DNA of 64,000 nucleotides from Gigantopelta aegis (taxonomy: Eukaryota; Mollusca; Gastropoda; Neomphalida; Peltospiridae), in the NCBI RefSeq assembly GCF_016097555.1, contig NC_054702.1, positions 108,521,227 to 108,585,226 of the forward strand, given 5' to 3'. Shown in pieces: positions 36,131 through 48,900 of the stretch. Position 1 is the stretch's first letter. Every line of letters begins with the position of its first letter. Made by a program: the position numbers and the translations under genes. The notes under the pieces were generated by a model. The model did no database searches, had not been told where the DNA came from, and saw nothing but the letters and a program-made list of their open reading frames with translations.

Positions 36131-36329
36131 TTGTCTACATTGTGAAAAAGCAGAGCTAAAATTCAATCTGGGTTCTATTGACTGCAATGTACCAGGGTCA
36201 GACTGCACTGTTATCCAGGTTAACATTAACTCTGCTTAAACAAAACAAACTTTAAAACCACTGTAAGTTACAGTGTCATGATAACACATGCCATAGCCTA
36301 CAATAATTTTACGACATCACAGTACTAAG

Positions 36330-37182
36330 ATTGCTTTGAAAATCTGGGCAGTTATTTTTAACTGGTTAAATCACAGCCTGTGTCTAACATGCAAATATAA
36401 AGGAACATTAATAGGTAACCATCTCAATATCGGTTAATGATGGGGACATTTTAGTGTAATAATTCCTGTACTGTATTTTCAGTCTGTATCACATTTTAGC
36501 ATTCCACACGTGAAAGGTAATTTTAATGGCCAGGGATGTAGTAAATATTATTTATTTTACAAAGCAAGAGTTTTCAGACACATTTTTTCCTTTTGTGTCT
36601 TTGCTATATGGATGTATATCGGAATATACAATACGCTGTCGATGATTCTTCCTGTAGCAAAACTAAAAGTTTTCCTTTATTACTGAAAAACACCCGAAAG
36701 AACTATGAAATATTCATTTATTGCATATATAGAGGATACCTGTAGATCACTTATGAATATCAAGATGAAAATACACAAGGAGCAAAATAAACAAGTCTTA
36801 TGTTTTGTGTGCATAGCAATGCAATTTATTTTGCCAAAACTTTCACGCAAAAACACAATGCTTTAATTTTTGCTACAGGAAGAATCAACAGCACATTGTA
36901 TATTCCTGGAAAAAATGTATCTGAAAACTTGCTTTGTAAAAAAAAAAAATATTTACCACATCCCTGGCCATTAAAATTATCTTTCACCTGTGAAATGCCA
37001 AAATGTGATATAGACTGAAAATACAGTACAGGAATTATTACACTAAAATGTCACCTTCATCATTAACCGATATTGAGATGGTTACCTATTAATGTTACTT
37101 TAAATTTTTGCATGTGAGACTTTTGTCTACATAGGCTGTGATTTAACCAGTTAAAAATAACTGCCCAGATTTTCAAAGCAAT
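36330..37182. mobile_element. 853-bp inverted-repeat (foldback) element
   Basis: The left arm, about 36330-36664, starts ATTGCTTTGAAAATCTGGGC. The right arm, about 36866-37182, ends GCCCAGATTTTCAAAGCAAT. The arms pair along about 320 bp with small indels, including GGTAACCATCTCAATATCGG and TTCTTCCTGTAGCAAAA. A loop of about 200 bp separates them. Target duplication is unclear and there is no transposase. Downstream of the membrane-protein gene. Confidence 0.8.
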
Positions 37183-40100
37183 ATAAAAGATTTGGTCACT
37201 TATGAAAATGATATAATTTATTTATTAGCAATGTGACAAATGGAAATGCTATTATACTGCAGTATAACAAAACTTTTTTTTTATTAATGTTTTCTTTTAT
37301 AGCTACATGTCACAAAACAACAAACACAACTTGAACCATATACGGTTTATTAATTAACAACTCTTTAAACAAAGATCCATTTGCGTCGGTCAATACAATA
37401 TGATCACTAAACAATGAAATAAATAACTACATGTGGATACATGATATCATAATCTGGTATATATATATTATTCTGCATGCATAAAGTAATGATTACATCA
37501 ACATATAGGATTAATAATGCTGTTACATGGCAATCACAAATAACATTTTACAAACTGTATGCAATGGTACCACGGAAATATTTTGAGCATTTATTTCAAC
37601 AAGTTATCATATGAATACTTTAATATGAGAAAAGTAAACTGACGACGGATTTGTGATAAACTGAAACCATGGTTAATATGTCTGATTTTTACAAGTTAAT
37701 CATAATGTTGACATTCAATTGACTTACAAAAATTTCCCAGCTCACTCCCACCACCTCTTTCAGTTATATGATAAATTGTGTATCTGGGAACACAGTAAAC
37801 CAAAAGGATTTTAATTTTTGACTTATTAAACAAATAGACGGTACAGTACTCAAAAACACTAATATGAAAGAAAGTGTTCACACTAAAATGTCAATAACTA
37901 TAATTATGGGATTTCATTATACATGTATTTGAAGAGAATGATGCAAGAAAACATTCTCAAAACACTTCATTTGTAAACAATGTTAATGGTATTGCACAAA
38001 TAATCCCTTTTGGTAAAAGGCACTCGACACATTGTAGCACTGGTAATATTGCTGTATTGGTGCTGACAACAACAAACAAGTACAAGATTGTCACAAAATA
38101 AATAAGACTAAAATTACAATTAATTATTTGCAAATTAATCTGACTATATTTCAAATGCAAGTAATTTAAGGCAGTTCACATTATATGATGATGATGACTA
38201 TCATTCATGAAATTCACACTACCAACAAATTACAAATCTGACCATACTAGTTATTTATAAAAAAAACAAAAAAAATATTGGTCCGAATTTACAACTCTTA
38301 ACCACCTGTGGTTAAGAAAAAAACAAGTAAATTTGGTCGTTTACATCTTCGTCAAAATCCATTAAACAGGGATAAAAATTACATTGGATAAAATCCAGAA
38401 AATTTTGCAGGGTTTTGAAAAGTAGGGGATCACAATAAGTTTTAAAAAAAACAAGGATAGGGATAGTTTTGGGGTACTGCTGAAATACAGAAATCCAGTT
38501 ATATTTTTTTTTAGGAATTTCACCTCTGGTTAATAATAAAAAAATCTAATGTCTGAGATAATCTTTCTAGAGGTGATCTTTTAATCCTAAAACAATTAAA
38601 TGCGCTGTTACAAACTTACCGGTATTCATTTTATAATTTAGACACTGAAGTAATGAGATGTTCCATGATGTATGATTGCAAATGAGTGACATGTCCACAC
38701 AATACTTCACAATTTAAGATGAAAAGAAGAATGAGATGAATAAAATATTAATACTACTTAATCTGTCGAGTACAAATATCACACCAACAAGAGCCGTGCT
38801 GCAGCATAGCAAATACTTGCTATGTGCATCTGCAATATAACATGCTACTTTCAATGGACTTGGATATGGCATGCAATTATTTTCTAGTAACACCAGATGA
38901 TGTTTTACACAAAATTTCATGCAATTCATGATCAGAGTAGATATGAATATCTACATATAATATGAAACTAGACCATGACTGTTTAACTGCAATTTGTTCA
39001 GCTGTTCTTGAGAACATCTCAACGAACACAATCCCTATCATTCCAACCCCCAGATAACATTGTTAATTTTATGATTTTTAGTGTTGTGATGTTATAATAT
39101 GCCTGAAAATCTGAAATTATTTTTTATTTTGATCTGCAATAGTTTGTAGATGGTGTCAATATATTTATCTTAGGCTGAAAACAATGTGGGGTTGGGGAGA
39201 CTGACATTACTAATCAAATTTCAATGTATCTTTTCTCAGCTTAACAAACTTGTAGATTTCAATATTGTTTGAATTTTTTTCTCCATGAAATGATATCAGG
39301 ATGACAATAGATATGGTAATAAATAAAATACCAAAGTTGCTACTCAGCAAATACTGTTTATATTATTTTGCATTCATGAACTCATGTCCACCCCTCATCT
39401 ACGACTTGCATAGGACATCAGTTCACTCTCATGTAAGATAAACAGCATCGACTTGTAGGTCATTGAGTATTCTCTAAATACTGCTTGGTTTCATAATTGT
39501 GACTAAAAATATCCATTGTTAACAGTTTGCAAAAACAGTTCTTGGTTCTCATAACCTAACTCAAGCCGACAAATATTAAAGCCTCATAAACTTTAAAAGA
39601 CAGCTGTTCATAAAATGTAAATAATGTAAATATTTACGAATGCACCTTGTCTTGTATGGATGAGACTCACAATAACAAGTATTAATATGGAGGTTTACAA
39701 TAATCAGTTGTAACAACTCAGCTGATTCAACATTAAGAAATCCTTATACATGTTCCCAAATACTTCTTTAAAAAAAACCCCAACTCATCCCTCCCCCTAA
39801 AAACACCCCAAACAAACAAAAACCCAACCAAACCCCCCAAAAACAAACATAACATTACCCGGTACTTAAAAACTATTATCTGGTCTTCTATATATTTAAA
39901 ACAAAAATCCTCCCCAACCAAAAAAAATTCCCCATGAATCAAAAGTAACGGCATCAAATATTAGCATAGTTTTTATGAAGAAAAAAGCATTTGAGAGTAC
40001 TAACAAAGCAATATATGTCCCCTATGTGCCAAAGTCAAATTTGATCTGCAACAGTATAAAGCTATACACAAAGTTTCAACTTAATATCTTGAGTCTGGAG

Positions 40101-40502
40101 TCAAAGTCAAAAAAAAAAAAGTCTAGAAAACAAATTGTTTGTATGTCCTAAGTTCAAGGGCCATAACTGTGTTGAAAATGGGTAAAATGTCATGTTAAAG
40201 TTTGTTTTGTTTAACACCAATATTAGAGACCACTGATTATTTAATCATCATGAAATCATCATGAAAGACAAACTTCTTCTGTAACAGTACCCGATAAAGC
40301 TTTACCCAAAATGTTAGCTCACTATCTTGAGGCAGTTGGACACAGACAGACAGACAGACAGGTAGAAGGATGGAGAAAACCCATAATCCCTCTGGTTGGT
40401 CCAGTAGGGAACTAAAAAGATTTAAAAAATAGTCCCCTGGAATTTTATTTCCAATATATGTACCTGCAACTTGAGATGAAAATCTTTGTCCAAAAAACAA
40501 AT
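37183..40502. other. AT-rich stretch, no gene recognised
   Basis: I see no exon, RNA gene or clear mobile element. It may be intergenic between the membrane-protein gene and RALGAPA, or partly 3' UTR of RALGAPA. A short (GACA)n run lies at about 40345-40361. Short frames here look random. Confidence 0.5.
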
Positions 40503-40735
40503 ATACAGTGGACTCTGTCTAAACCGGACTGACTTCGTACCGTTAAAGTAGTCTGGTTTACATAGAGGACCGGTTTAGACAGAGTTCATCCAGACTTATG
40601 GTTCTTGAATGATTGACAACTCGCGATCAACAATGACATTTGAACCCATGGATGGTTGGGAAACACAGTCATACAAGCCAGACTTGCAATCGATTATTTC
40701 ACAGACATCCGGTTTAGACAGAGTCCACTGTATTA
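40503..40735. mobile_element. 233-bp MITE with 25-bp TIRs
   Basis: TACAGTGGACTCTGTCTAAA on the left and TTTAGACAGAGTCCACTGTA on the right are near-perfect inverted repeats, flanked by TA. A second internal copy of the end (GACCGGTTTAGACAGAGTTC, about 40569) suggests a nested or rearranged copy. Tc1/mariner/pogo-like by its TA target; no coding. Confidence 0.75.
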
Positions 40736-41372
40736 TTATCCACTGTATGTTATTCCACTCAAATCTGCTCAGGTTATTCATCATAAGAGGCTACCGTTTA
40801 ATACTCCTTTAGGTGGTCATGTCTAGTGTTTTTAACTTTATTAACTTTGTACTTGATATTTGCATGATCATATTCAGAACGTCATGTTAAGTGTTTTATG
40901 ATTATTTTTATTATTTTATCCCATGATGAAAATCAGATCTAAGACTTGTAGTTTGTGAGAAATTGATAAAAAAAAGAAGTAAATACAATGTTTTTTAAAT
41001 TGAGCTAAACATTACATTATTTTATTTAACACTTTAAAAAAACCCCAAAAACATGCATTGTGGTGAACATACACAGGTAAACTATCAACTGTTTCAGTGG
41101 TCGAAAACCTACAGTTGTGAAAAGTGGAGCAAACTGTGAAAACTTGTTGCACCTAAATGCAAATTGTCATGTTTTATGCTCCATTTGATGTGTCCGAAAT
41201 GTAGAGCAGACATGCAGCATTCACAGCTTGGGTTAGTTGTTTCCATTTTGGCAATAAACACTGGTGGACAGAGCTCACTGTTCATCAGTCATGGCTGAAC
41301 AAAAAAGTACTCCTTGCATCAGAATGTATTTTTTCATTTAAAACATTTCAAGATGCAGTGTCAGCCCTTAAG

Positions 41373-41568
41373 AACACAGATGTACATGATACACCTGTAG
41401 TCAGGACAAACTGTGTTATACAAAAGCATTATGCTGAACACAGATGTACATGATACATCTGTAGTCAGGACAAACTGTGTTATACAAGAGCATTATGCTG
41501 AACACAGATGTACATGATACACCTGTAGTCAGGACAAACTGTGTTATACAAGAGCATTATGCTGAAAC
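41373..41568. repeat. 64-bp tandem repeat, 3 copies
   Basis: AACACAGATGTACATGATAC starts units at 41373, 41437 and 41501, each ending TTATACAA(A/G)AGCATTATGCTG. Very little divergence. Confidence 0.85.
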
Positions 41569-42460
41569 AGATGAGATGGTATTGGGTGTTCGTTAAATAT
41601 CACAACTTTCGAAGAAAGAAAAATAAAAAATAATCATGGGACAGAAGTATAAACATTAAGAAAGCACAACAAGATCATGGGGTTACCAAGTCAGATCTAC
41701 TATTCCAAATCACCAGACGTGGAAATTGTTTGGACACTGGAGGGTAACTACATTATCCACATTATTTTAAAATGTTTATTTACAATACGACCAGATGAAT
41801 TTAAACGCAAATAACTCCTATACCAACATTTCGATTTTATCTGCTACATACAAGTTAAATGCTTGTAAGGGCCCTATCCAGTTATCATGAAAATGGGTCC
41901 AGAGGTACATAAAAAGGTTATACTGTACTTCAATTGATGCACTGCTTAGTTGGTACACCAGACAGCATCCTTGTTCATTAATGATTACAACTATTATATA
42001 TTTTTTTAAAACATTAATAGGCAACAGGCAGTGATTTTTGGCAGCTATTAATGAAGCTACCATCTATTTTTTGTATGCTTACACTTCTCTGCATTTAGTA
42101 AATATAACCACTTCTAAACAGCCTCCTATTTCCAATGGTAAAGAACACCTTGACAATGATAAGAATAGCACAATTGGACTAATAGCACACCATCAGGACT
42201 AAAGTCATTGCATTAAGACACAGTAGGTTATTTTTGGAAGACAGTCAGAGGACAATGAGAAATAAACACACAGACAAAGCAAACTAACTTCCTGAAGATA
42301 GTGTTACATTTAGACCTGAAACTTTGAGCAGTAAACACTGAATCAGCTGCTAGAAACGTCAGATAAGATTTTCCAGTGGGCCCTGCTGACTGAACACCGA
42401 GGTAACAGAGGTATGGTGATAACTGTTCCTTCACGTTCACCGTTTCAGTAATACTGATGA

Positions 42461-42558
42461 TCATCTGGCCGAGGATTTGCGGCTCTTCATGGAGAGGCGA
42501 CGTGCTGTTCGGATGAAGCGGGAATCTGTGTGTCCATCCTGTAGTGTTGACTCGCTTG
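42461..42558 (-). CDS. RALGAPA terminal exon, basic Ser/Arg tail
   Basis: TTTTCAG acceptor; the frame joins G|CA to the preceding exon and reads [20 protein letters not shown] through KSSAR to TGA. RRLS is a possible basophilic-kinase site (inferred). A longer open frame on the same strand is out of phase with the gene. Confidence 0.75.
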
Positions 42559-42917
42559 CTGAAAATACAGAACTTATGCTGTAAACGTGGAAACAAGTGT
42601 AAAATTAAAAATGATTAAATTCTGTTTCAGTGATTACACCATGCAAAGCTCGAATAAATACCTGCTGCTATTCTTCAAACAAATTAACAATTAATAACTG
42701 ACTAGTTATAGAATAGTTAAAGTATGCCAATTTTAATAAATGAAAAAAGAAAAGAAAAAAAAAGAAAAGAAAAAAAAAAAACCCATTCAATATTAAATTA
42801 TTTCTTTTAAAAATTAGCAACAAACTAGTTACAGAAAAGTTATAGTCTGTCAATTTTTAAAAAATAAAGTAACATGTTCAATAATAATAATAATAATAAT
42901 AAAAAATAAAAATAATA

Positions 42918-42982
<65 letters not shown>

Positions 42983-45900
42983 CAAAATAACTGAATCAAT
43001 TTAAGAATCTTTTTTTTTTTTTTAAATAATTCAATAAATTAATGGAATACTAACATGCACAGGTCTAGAATGAGAAAAGATAAAGAAGTACACAAACAGT
43101 GTTGTGTTTAGTTTCCTTCATTACAGCTAGGTTTTTAAGTCTTTAGCTGAAGATACACAAAGTAGCAAAATTTAAATACATTTGAAGTTTCCGATACAGA
43201 AACATGCAAACTGATCTATCTATAAAAAGAACATACGCAAGTCTTTAACATATTACAGCTAGAAATGACCGTCATTAAAAACAAAAATTGGGTTGTGAAT
43301 TAACATGACTCTTCAGTCCTATTCTGTTTTATATTATCTAAACTTACTTGTGAATATTCTAGTGCACATTTTATTATTAAAATATTATAATTTCTAGCTA
43401 ATACATAAATTGTGCCTGTCAAAAGGTGTTTCATTTTACACACAAACTTCAGAGACACAAAACATGGAAATAACACTGTGTGGCAAATAATCCAAATATT
43501 CCACATCTGACAGGTCAGTCTTACTGTCAACACACCAAACAGAAATGGTACCTCCCGGGTTATACCTAGTCTAAAGTAAATGGGGTATCAGGGTACAGAG
43601 TAACAGTTGGCCATCTCCCGGTAGACAAAAAGGGCACTTTTAAAACAAAAAATATAATTATATTTAGTAGTACAACTACCTTGCAATTTAGCTTCTGGGC
43701 TACTTTTAGGTTCTTGTTGAAGGACAAATTTTAAACCACTTTTATTAATATGCATTTTATTTTATGGTGAACCAGCTAAATGTGTGCCCAATTTTAAACT
43801 AGTTCACATTATTTTTTTGACCAATTAAACTTTACTACCCTATTAGAATAAATGCATTGCAAATTTCTGCTCATAGTATTTCCCCTTCCCCTCCTGACTC
43901 TATGGAATCAATTCCTAATTATAATCTGAGGCTGTGCCCACAATCAATTCCTAATTATAATCTGAGGCTGTGCCCACAATCAATTCCTAATTATAATCTG
44001 AGGCTGTGCCCACAATCAATTCCTAATTATAATCTGAGGCTGTGCCCACAATCAATTCCTAATTATAATCTGAGGCTGTGCCCACAGTTTGAATCTTTAC
44101 AATATACGCACTTTAATAACAATAAAAAAATGGCCCCTTTTTGTATTTTTCTGGGATTGCAACTGAACGCCATCTAAGTACAGCCCTTACCTCTGATGTA
44201 AAACTGGAAAGAACTGACGTAAAACTGGAAAGAATTGCGAAACATGTACTGACAGAAAGAAGGGAACACATGGTATTTCAGAACAATTTTAATTAATTAC
44301 TAGGATAGTTATGTCTGTTATACAATACAGAGATGCAATGTGGGATTGGCTATTAGTACTGTAGGACTGACTGCCAAGCAATATGGTTAACGTCCTGATC
44401 GGGTCAATGAGGGTTTTGGTTGCAGTCCATATTGGCTATTAGTACTGTGGGACTGACTGCCAGCAATATGGTTAACGTCCTGATCTGGCCAATGAGGGTT
44501 TTGGTTGCAGTCAATATTGGCTATTAGTACTATGGAACTGACTGTCAGCAATATGGTTAATGTCCTGATCTGGTCAATGAGGGTTCTGGTCACAGTCCAT
44601 ATTCTTTCCATCAGAAAACAATGAAGCAACCCATGTAAGCAGTTTGACTGCAGAACAGAAATGCAAAAATGGTCAAAGTGAAGAATATTTTTAAAACTAT
44701 ATTTTACTTTCAGTTTCACTTTACTCCATGATCATTTCACATAACTGAATGAAAAATAAGCATGTTCTCAAAACACCCTAACACATGTAATAATGACTCC
44801 AGAGAATAGAAAGTACAAGTAATATGCCCACCCATGCTACACGTATGATGGGCCTAAAACAACTAAACAAAAACAAAAAAAAATAAAATAAAATAGCTGG
44901 AAAACAAACACCCAACAGCCAGCAAAAGTAAACAAATGCTACTCAATATAAAAAAGCTAGAATTATATAAAACTGAAAGAGAACGAAAACATTCAAAATA
45001 TGGTTATTATAACAGTACTGCAGGAAATAACTCTTTCTCTAGGCAGTGTATAATATTTTATTAACAAAAGAGAAAAAAAAACCAGAGCATAAAATGCTTA
45101 AATTTTATACAGCAACTGCCCAAATACATTCTTTGATTCAAGATAATTTAGCATTTCTGTTGAATGTATGATTTAAGCAATAAATGTAAATGTTATCATA
45201 GACGTTTTTTAATTATTGTTGAGCAAAAAATACATTACACATTTGTATAAATGTAACTGTACACTGCAAGAGAAGAGTATTTACCCAGAAAATGTAAATC
45301 ATTCACATTCAAAACATAACAAGTGCAAAATAAACTAACAACAACAACAGTTTTACATGCTTAAAGAAAATACAAAAAACAACAGCAAAATGAATGCAAC
45401 ATGCAAATGTGCTCCACAGAAATTATATATTATCCTATACAAATTCATAAATGATAAAACACATGAAAATAAACAAGCAAATTAGTACAAATTCTCAATG
45501 AACCTAAATGCAAGAACTTACCGGTGGCATTTCCAAATGATTGGCAGCATATCAAGCTAGTAATTGGCAGAACAAACAATATTTAATCATATGCATTTGG
45601 AATGCAATTCACCAATGTATCAACTGTGAGAAATGCATACACACTGCGAATGATGTTCATGTATATATACATTGTTTTTGTTGTGTTTTTTTGTTTTGTT
45701 TTTTTTACAGTGTTTTACCCAAATTCACCTCTGTAGAGTATGAAAAACATTTATGCAAGATTAAGATGAAATATAGTGAAAAATGCACCCGGATGAATGT
45801 GAAAAAGTGAAAGTGTTCCGAGTTCAAACACGATATTGTATTAAACATACACAACTACTGTGGCTGTAAAACATCTCACATTGATCTCTCTTTGGAGAAC

Positions 45901-48900
45901 TGTGCGATGTCTAAGTAAAATGCTCAATACACTATAGATGTGGTTTCACTAAGCTAAGAAATAATGCTTAAACTAAATAGAACAGCAATGGTAACTAACA
46001 ACTACACACCCCAAGGTCATAATTAAGCAAGAACATAAAAAAAAAACCTGAATAGAAGAAGCAAACTTCCAAGGAGATTAAGTGCTCAGCAAACAAATGA
46101 ACATCATTCGTTCACTTAACAGTTCAGTGCCTCGTGACAAATCACATGCAAGAATAATTGACCATCATTTTTGAAGTCCATATTTCATTACACAGACATA
46201 CCAACCAATAAGCATTGAAAAACCACCCCAAAACCAGAAAACATCACATACTGTGTTCATTTTGCAAACAATGCATACACTGTTGTGATTACACGTAGGT
46301 AGTCATTCAACATTGGCATTTTAAGACTCACTGACCAAATAAGGATTTCTGGGCAATAATGTACAAGATTAGCTTTTGAGATTAATATTCTTACTGCACC
46401 TAAGTTAGCCCTCATTTCAATAGTAATTCTTTAAATGAAAAGCATTAGTAAATATACAACAGCTGTTGCATGCTGTCATATGATAATTCAAACACCAAGA
46501 CTGGATATTACTGAAACAATACCACCACAAGTAACATTCCAGCTAGTTGATTGCCTTTAGTTGTCTACAACATGGCAACTAGTACTTTTTGTTTCTATTC
46601 AAATCCAGCCATTGTCATTCAGCAAACTGAAGCATGGACACAAAATACCTCAGGTCTACAAGGTATCAAAATCGGCACTGTTCGCTCTGTGACGACGTAA
46701 ACCTTGTGGCCAGAACAAGGCACCAGGAGTAGTGTTGTGATGCTGGCCTACAAAAACACGGCAACATACAGGTGCAAAACAGGTCTCACCCGCTACCAAG
46801 GATAACACTTCATTTTTAGCAAAGGTAAAAGTAAAAACCCGAAAGATAGCAGTGGGTGATACAAAAAGTAAATAGAGAAATGTACACCTTGACTTTTAAA
46901 ATGCTTATTGGTGTCCAAACATCATTTATGGAAGACTGAAACAAAATAAGAGTGCTACATGTAAGTATGCATAGGTATATACAAGAGATCTTCATACACC
47001 TAACTTGTTTTATTGTATTTGTTTATTATTATTTAAAAAAAAGAAGTCTTTGTTACTGTAATATTATGGTATGTAATAAAACTGATTACAGAAAGATAAA
47101 ATTTAATGTATCAGTTTGAAGAATAAAATATTCATAGTAAGCATCACATTTGATTAACCAACTAACTATTGGTTAATACAAAGTCGAGATCCATACCAGC
47201 CAGTATAAAGGTTCATAGTCTAAATTAAAACCAGGTATATTTTTCATAGAAGAAATGTAATGTCTGAACAAGACAAATGTGCATTGGGCCATTTAAAATA
47301 TATATGTTTTCTTTTTGACCCAAAGGTAACTCTCTTCATTGCATATCATTTTAAAACTAAAACAATGATTCTAACTTATATAATTTAGCAATTATTACTT
47401 GGCCAAGCGTCGTAAATACACTGCTTTTTGTCTCTACAAATTGGTTCAATCTTCAGATATTTGCTCTTAAAGGTTCTGGACAGAACAAATGAAGACATTA
47501 GATATTTTCATGTCTCAAGCAATCACTAATGTTCAATATACAGAAATAAATATGATATGATACTGGACAAAAAACTTTTAGTCTTCAAAAGTAGAGGTTT
47601 CTGCAGGTATTTCATCAAAGAATGACAAAAACAGGTTTCTGATAACACTAAAACCAAGCATTCCAGATAAATTTGTATACTATCACCTCTGTCCAAAGTA
47701 ATGAATAATAAATGATTTAGACCAGCTAAGAGGACCAGGCAATCTTCTAGAAAAGCTAAAGATTTCAAAGAAAGATCTGTCAGAAAGGTAATAGTCTAGG
47801 TCAGACAGTTTTTCTAATAATACTAATAGTGCGTGGAAAAACACTGGAAGGAGAAAACCAGCCTCAAATAATTATGTCCTTAGAAGTTATAAATTATGTA
47901 CATGTATCTGGCCAGCAAAGGTGAACATGATTCTGAAATAATGTTAAAATTTACCATTAAATGAATGTACATAAATAAAACTTTATATACTCTTCAAAAG
48001 AAGAAACGCAAAACCACATTGTCGTAACATTTGGAGAATTGATTTAATTATTGAATGGTGAGTCCGATAATTACCAAATGTTGCAGGATTGTTCACAATT
48101 CACTCTAGTCCATTGTGAGTAAGTGATAGGACACACCACCAAGGTCAAGGTCATCTGGAGTCAATACCGAGTGTGGCCTCCGCGTGTGTTGACAAATGCC
48201 TGGCACCGCCTGCCCATTGAAGCAACCAGAGTACGGATGACGTCCCGGGGGATGGTGGCCCACTCGGCCTGCAAGGCTGCTGCCAGCTCGGGCAGGGTCT
48301 GGGGCTGTGGTTGTCGCTGTCGGAGGCGTCGGTCCAACTCGTCCCATAGATGCTCAATTGGGTTCAAATCCGGTGATATCGATGGCCAAGGAAGGACATT
48401 AATGTTGTTGTTCTGTAGGAAAGCCGTTGTGAGACGTGCTGTGTGAGGCCTGGCGTTGTCATGTTGGAACACTGCGTTGGCGTTGGCCATAACTGGAACG
48501 ATGTGTGGCCGGAGGATCTGGTCAGTGTAGCCCTGTGCATTCAGGTTGCCCTGCACGTGGACCAGGTCAGTTCTGCCAGTGTGTGAGGTGGCTGCCCACA
48601 CCATGACACTACCCCCGCCGAATCTGTCCACTTCCTGCACGCAGTTTGCCGCATAACGTTCACCACGACGCCTATACACGCGACATCTTCCATCATGACG
48701 TCGGAGCAGAAATCGGGACTCGTCACTGAACCACACCTGTCTCCATCGCAGTTGAGGCCATTGTCGATGAATCTGGCACCACTGCAGTCGGAGTCGACGG
48801 TGTTGTGGTGTTAAGATGACACCTCGAACTGGACGTCTGGCACGAATTCCTACCTCACGTAGGCAGTTCCGTACGGTCTGGTCGGATATCCTGCGCAAAC

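Noticed and set aside
42228-42596. 122-codon minus-strand frame ([17 protein letters not shown])
   Set aside because: It overlaps the RALGAPA last exon in another frame; the phase-matched frame gives the Ser/Arg tail and stops at 42461.
48123-48446. Plus-strand 107-codon frame
   Set aside because: It lies antisense within the Tc1 transposase gene and has no family features.
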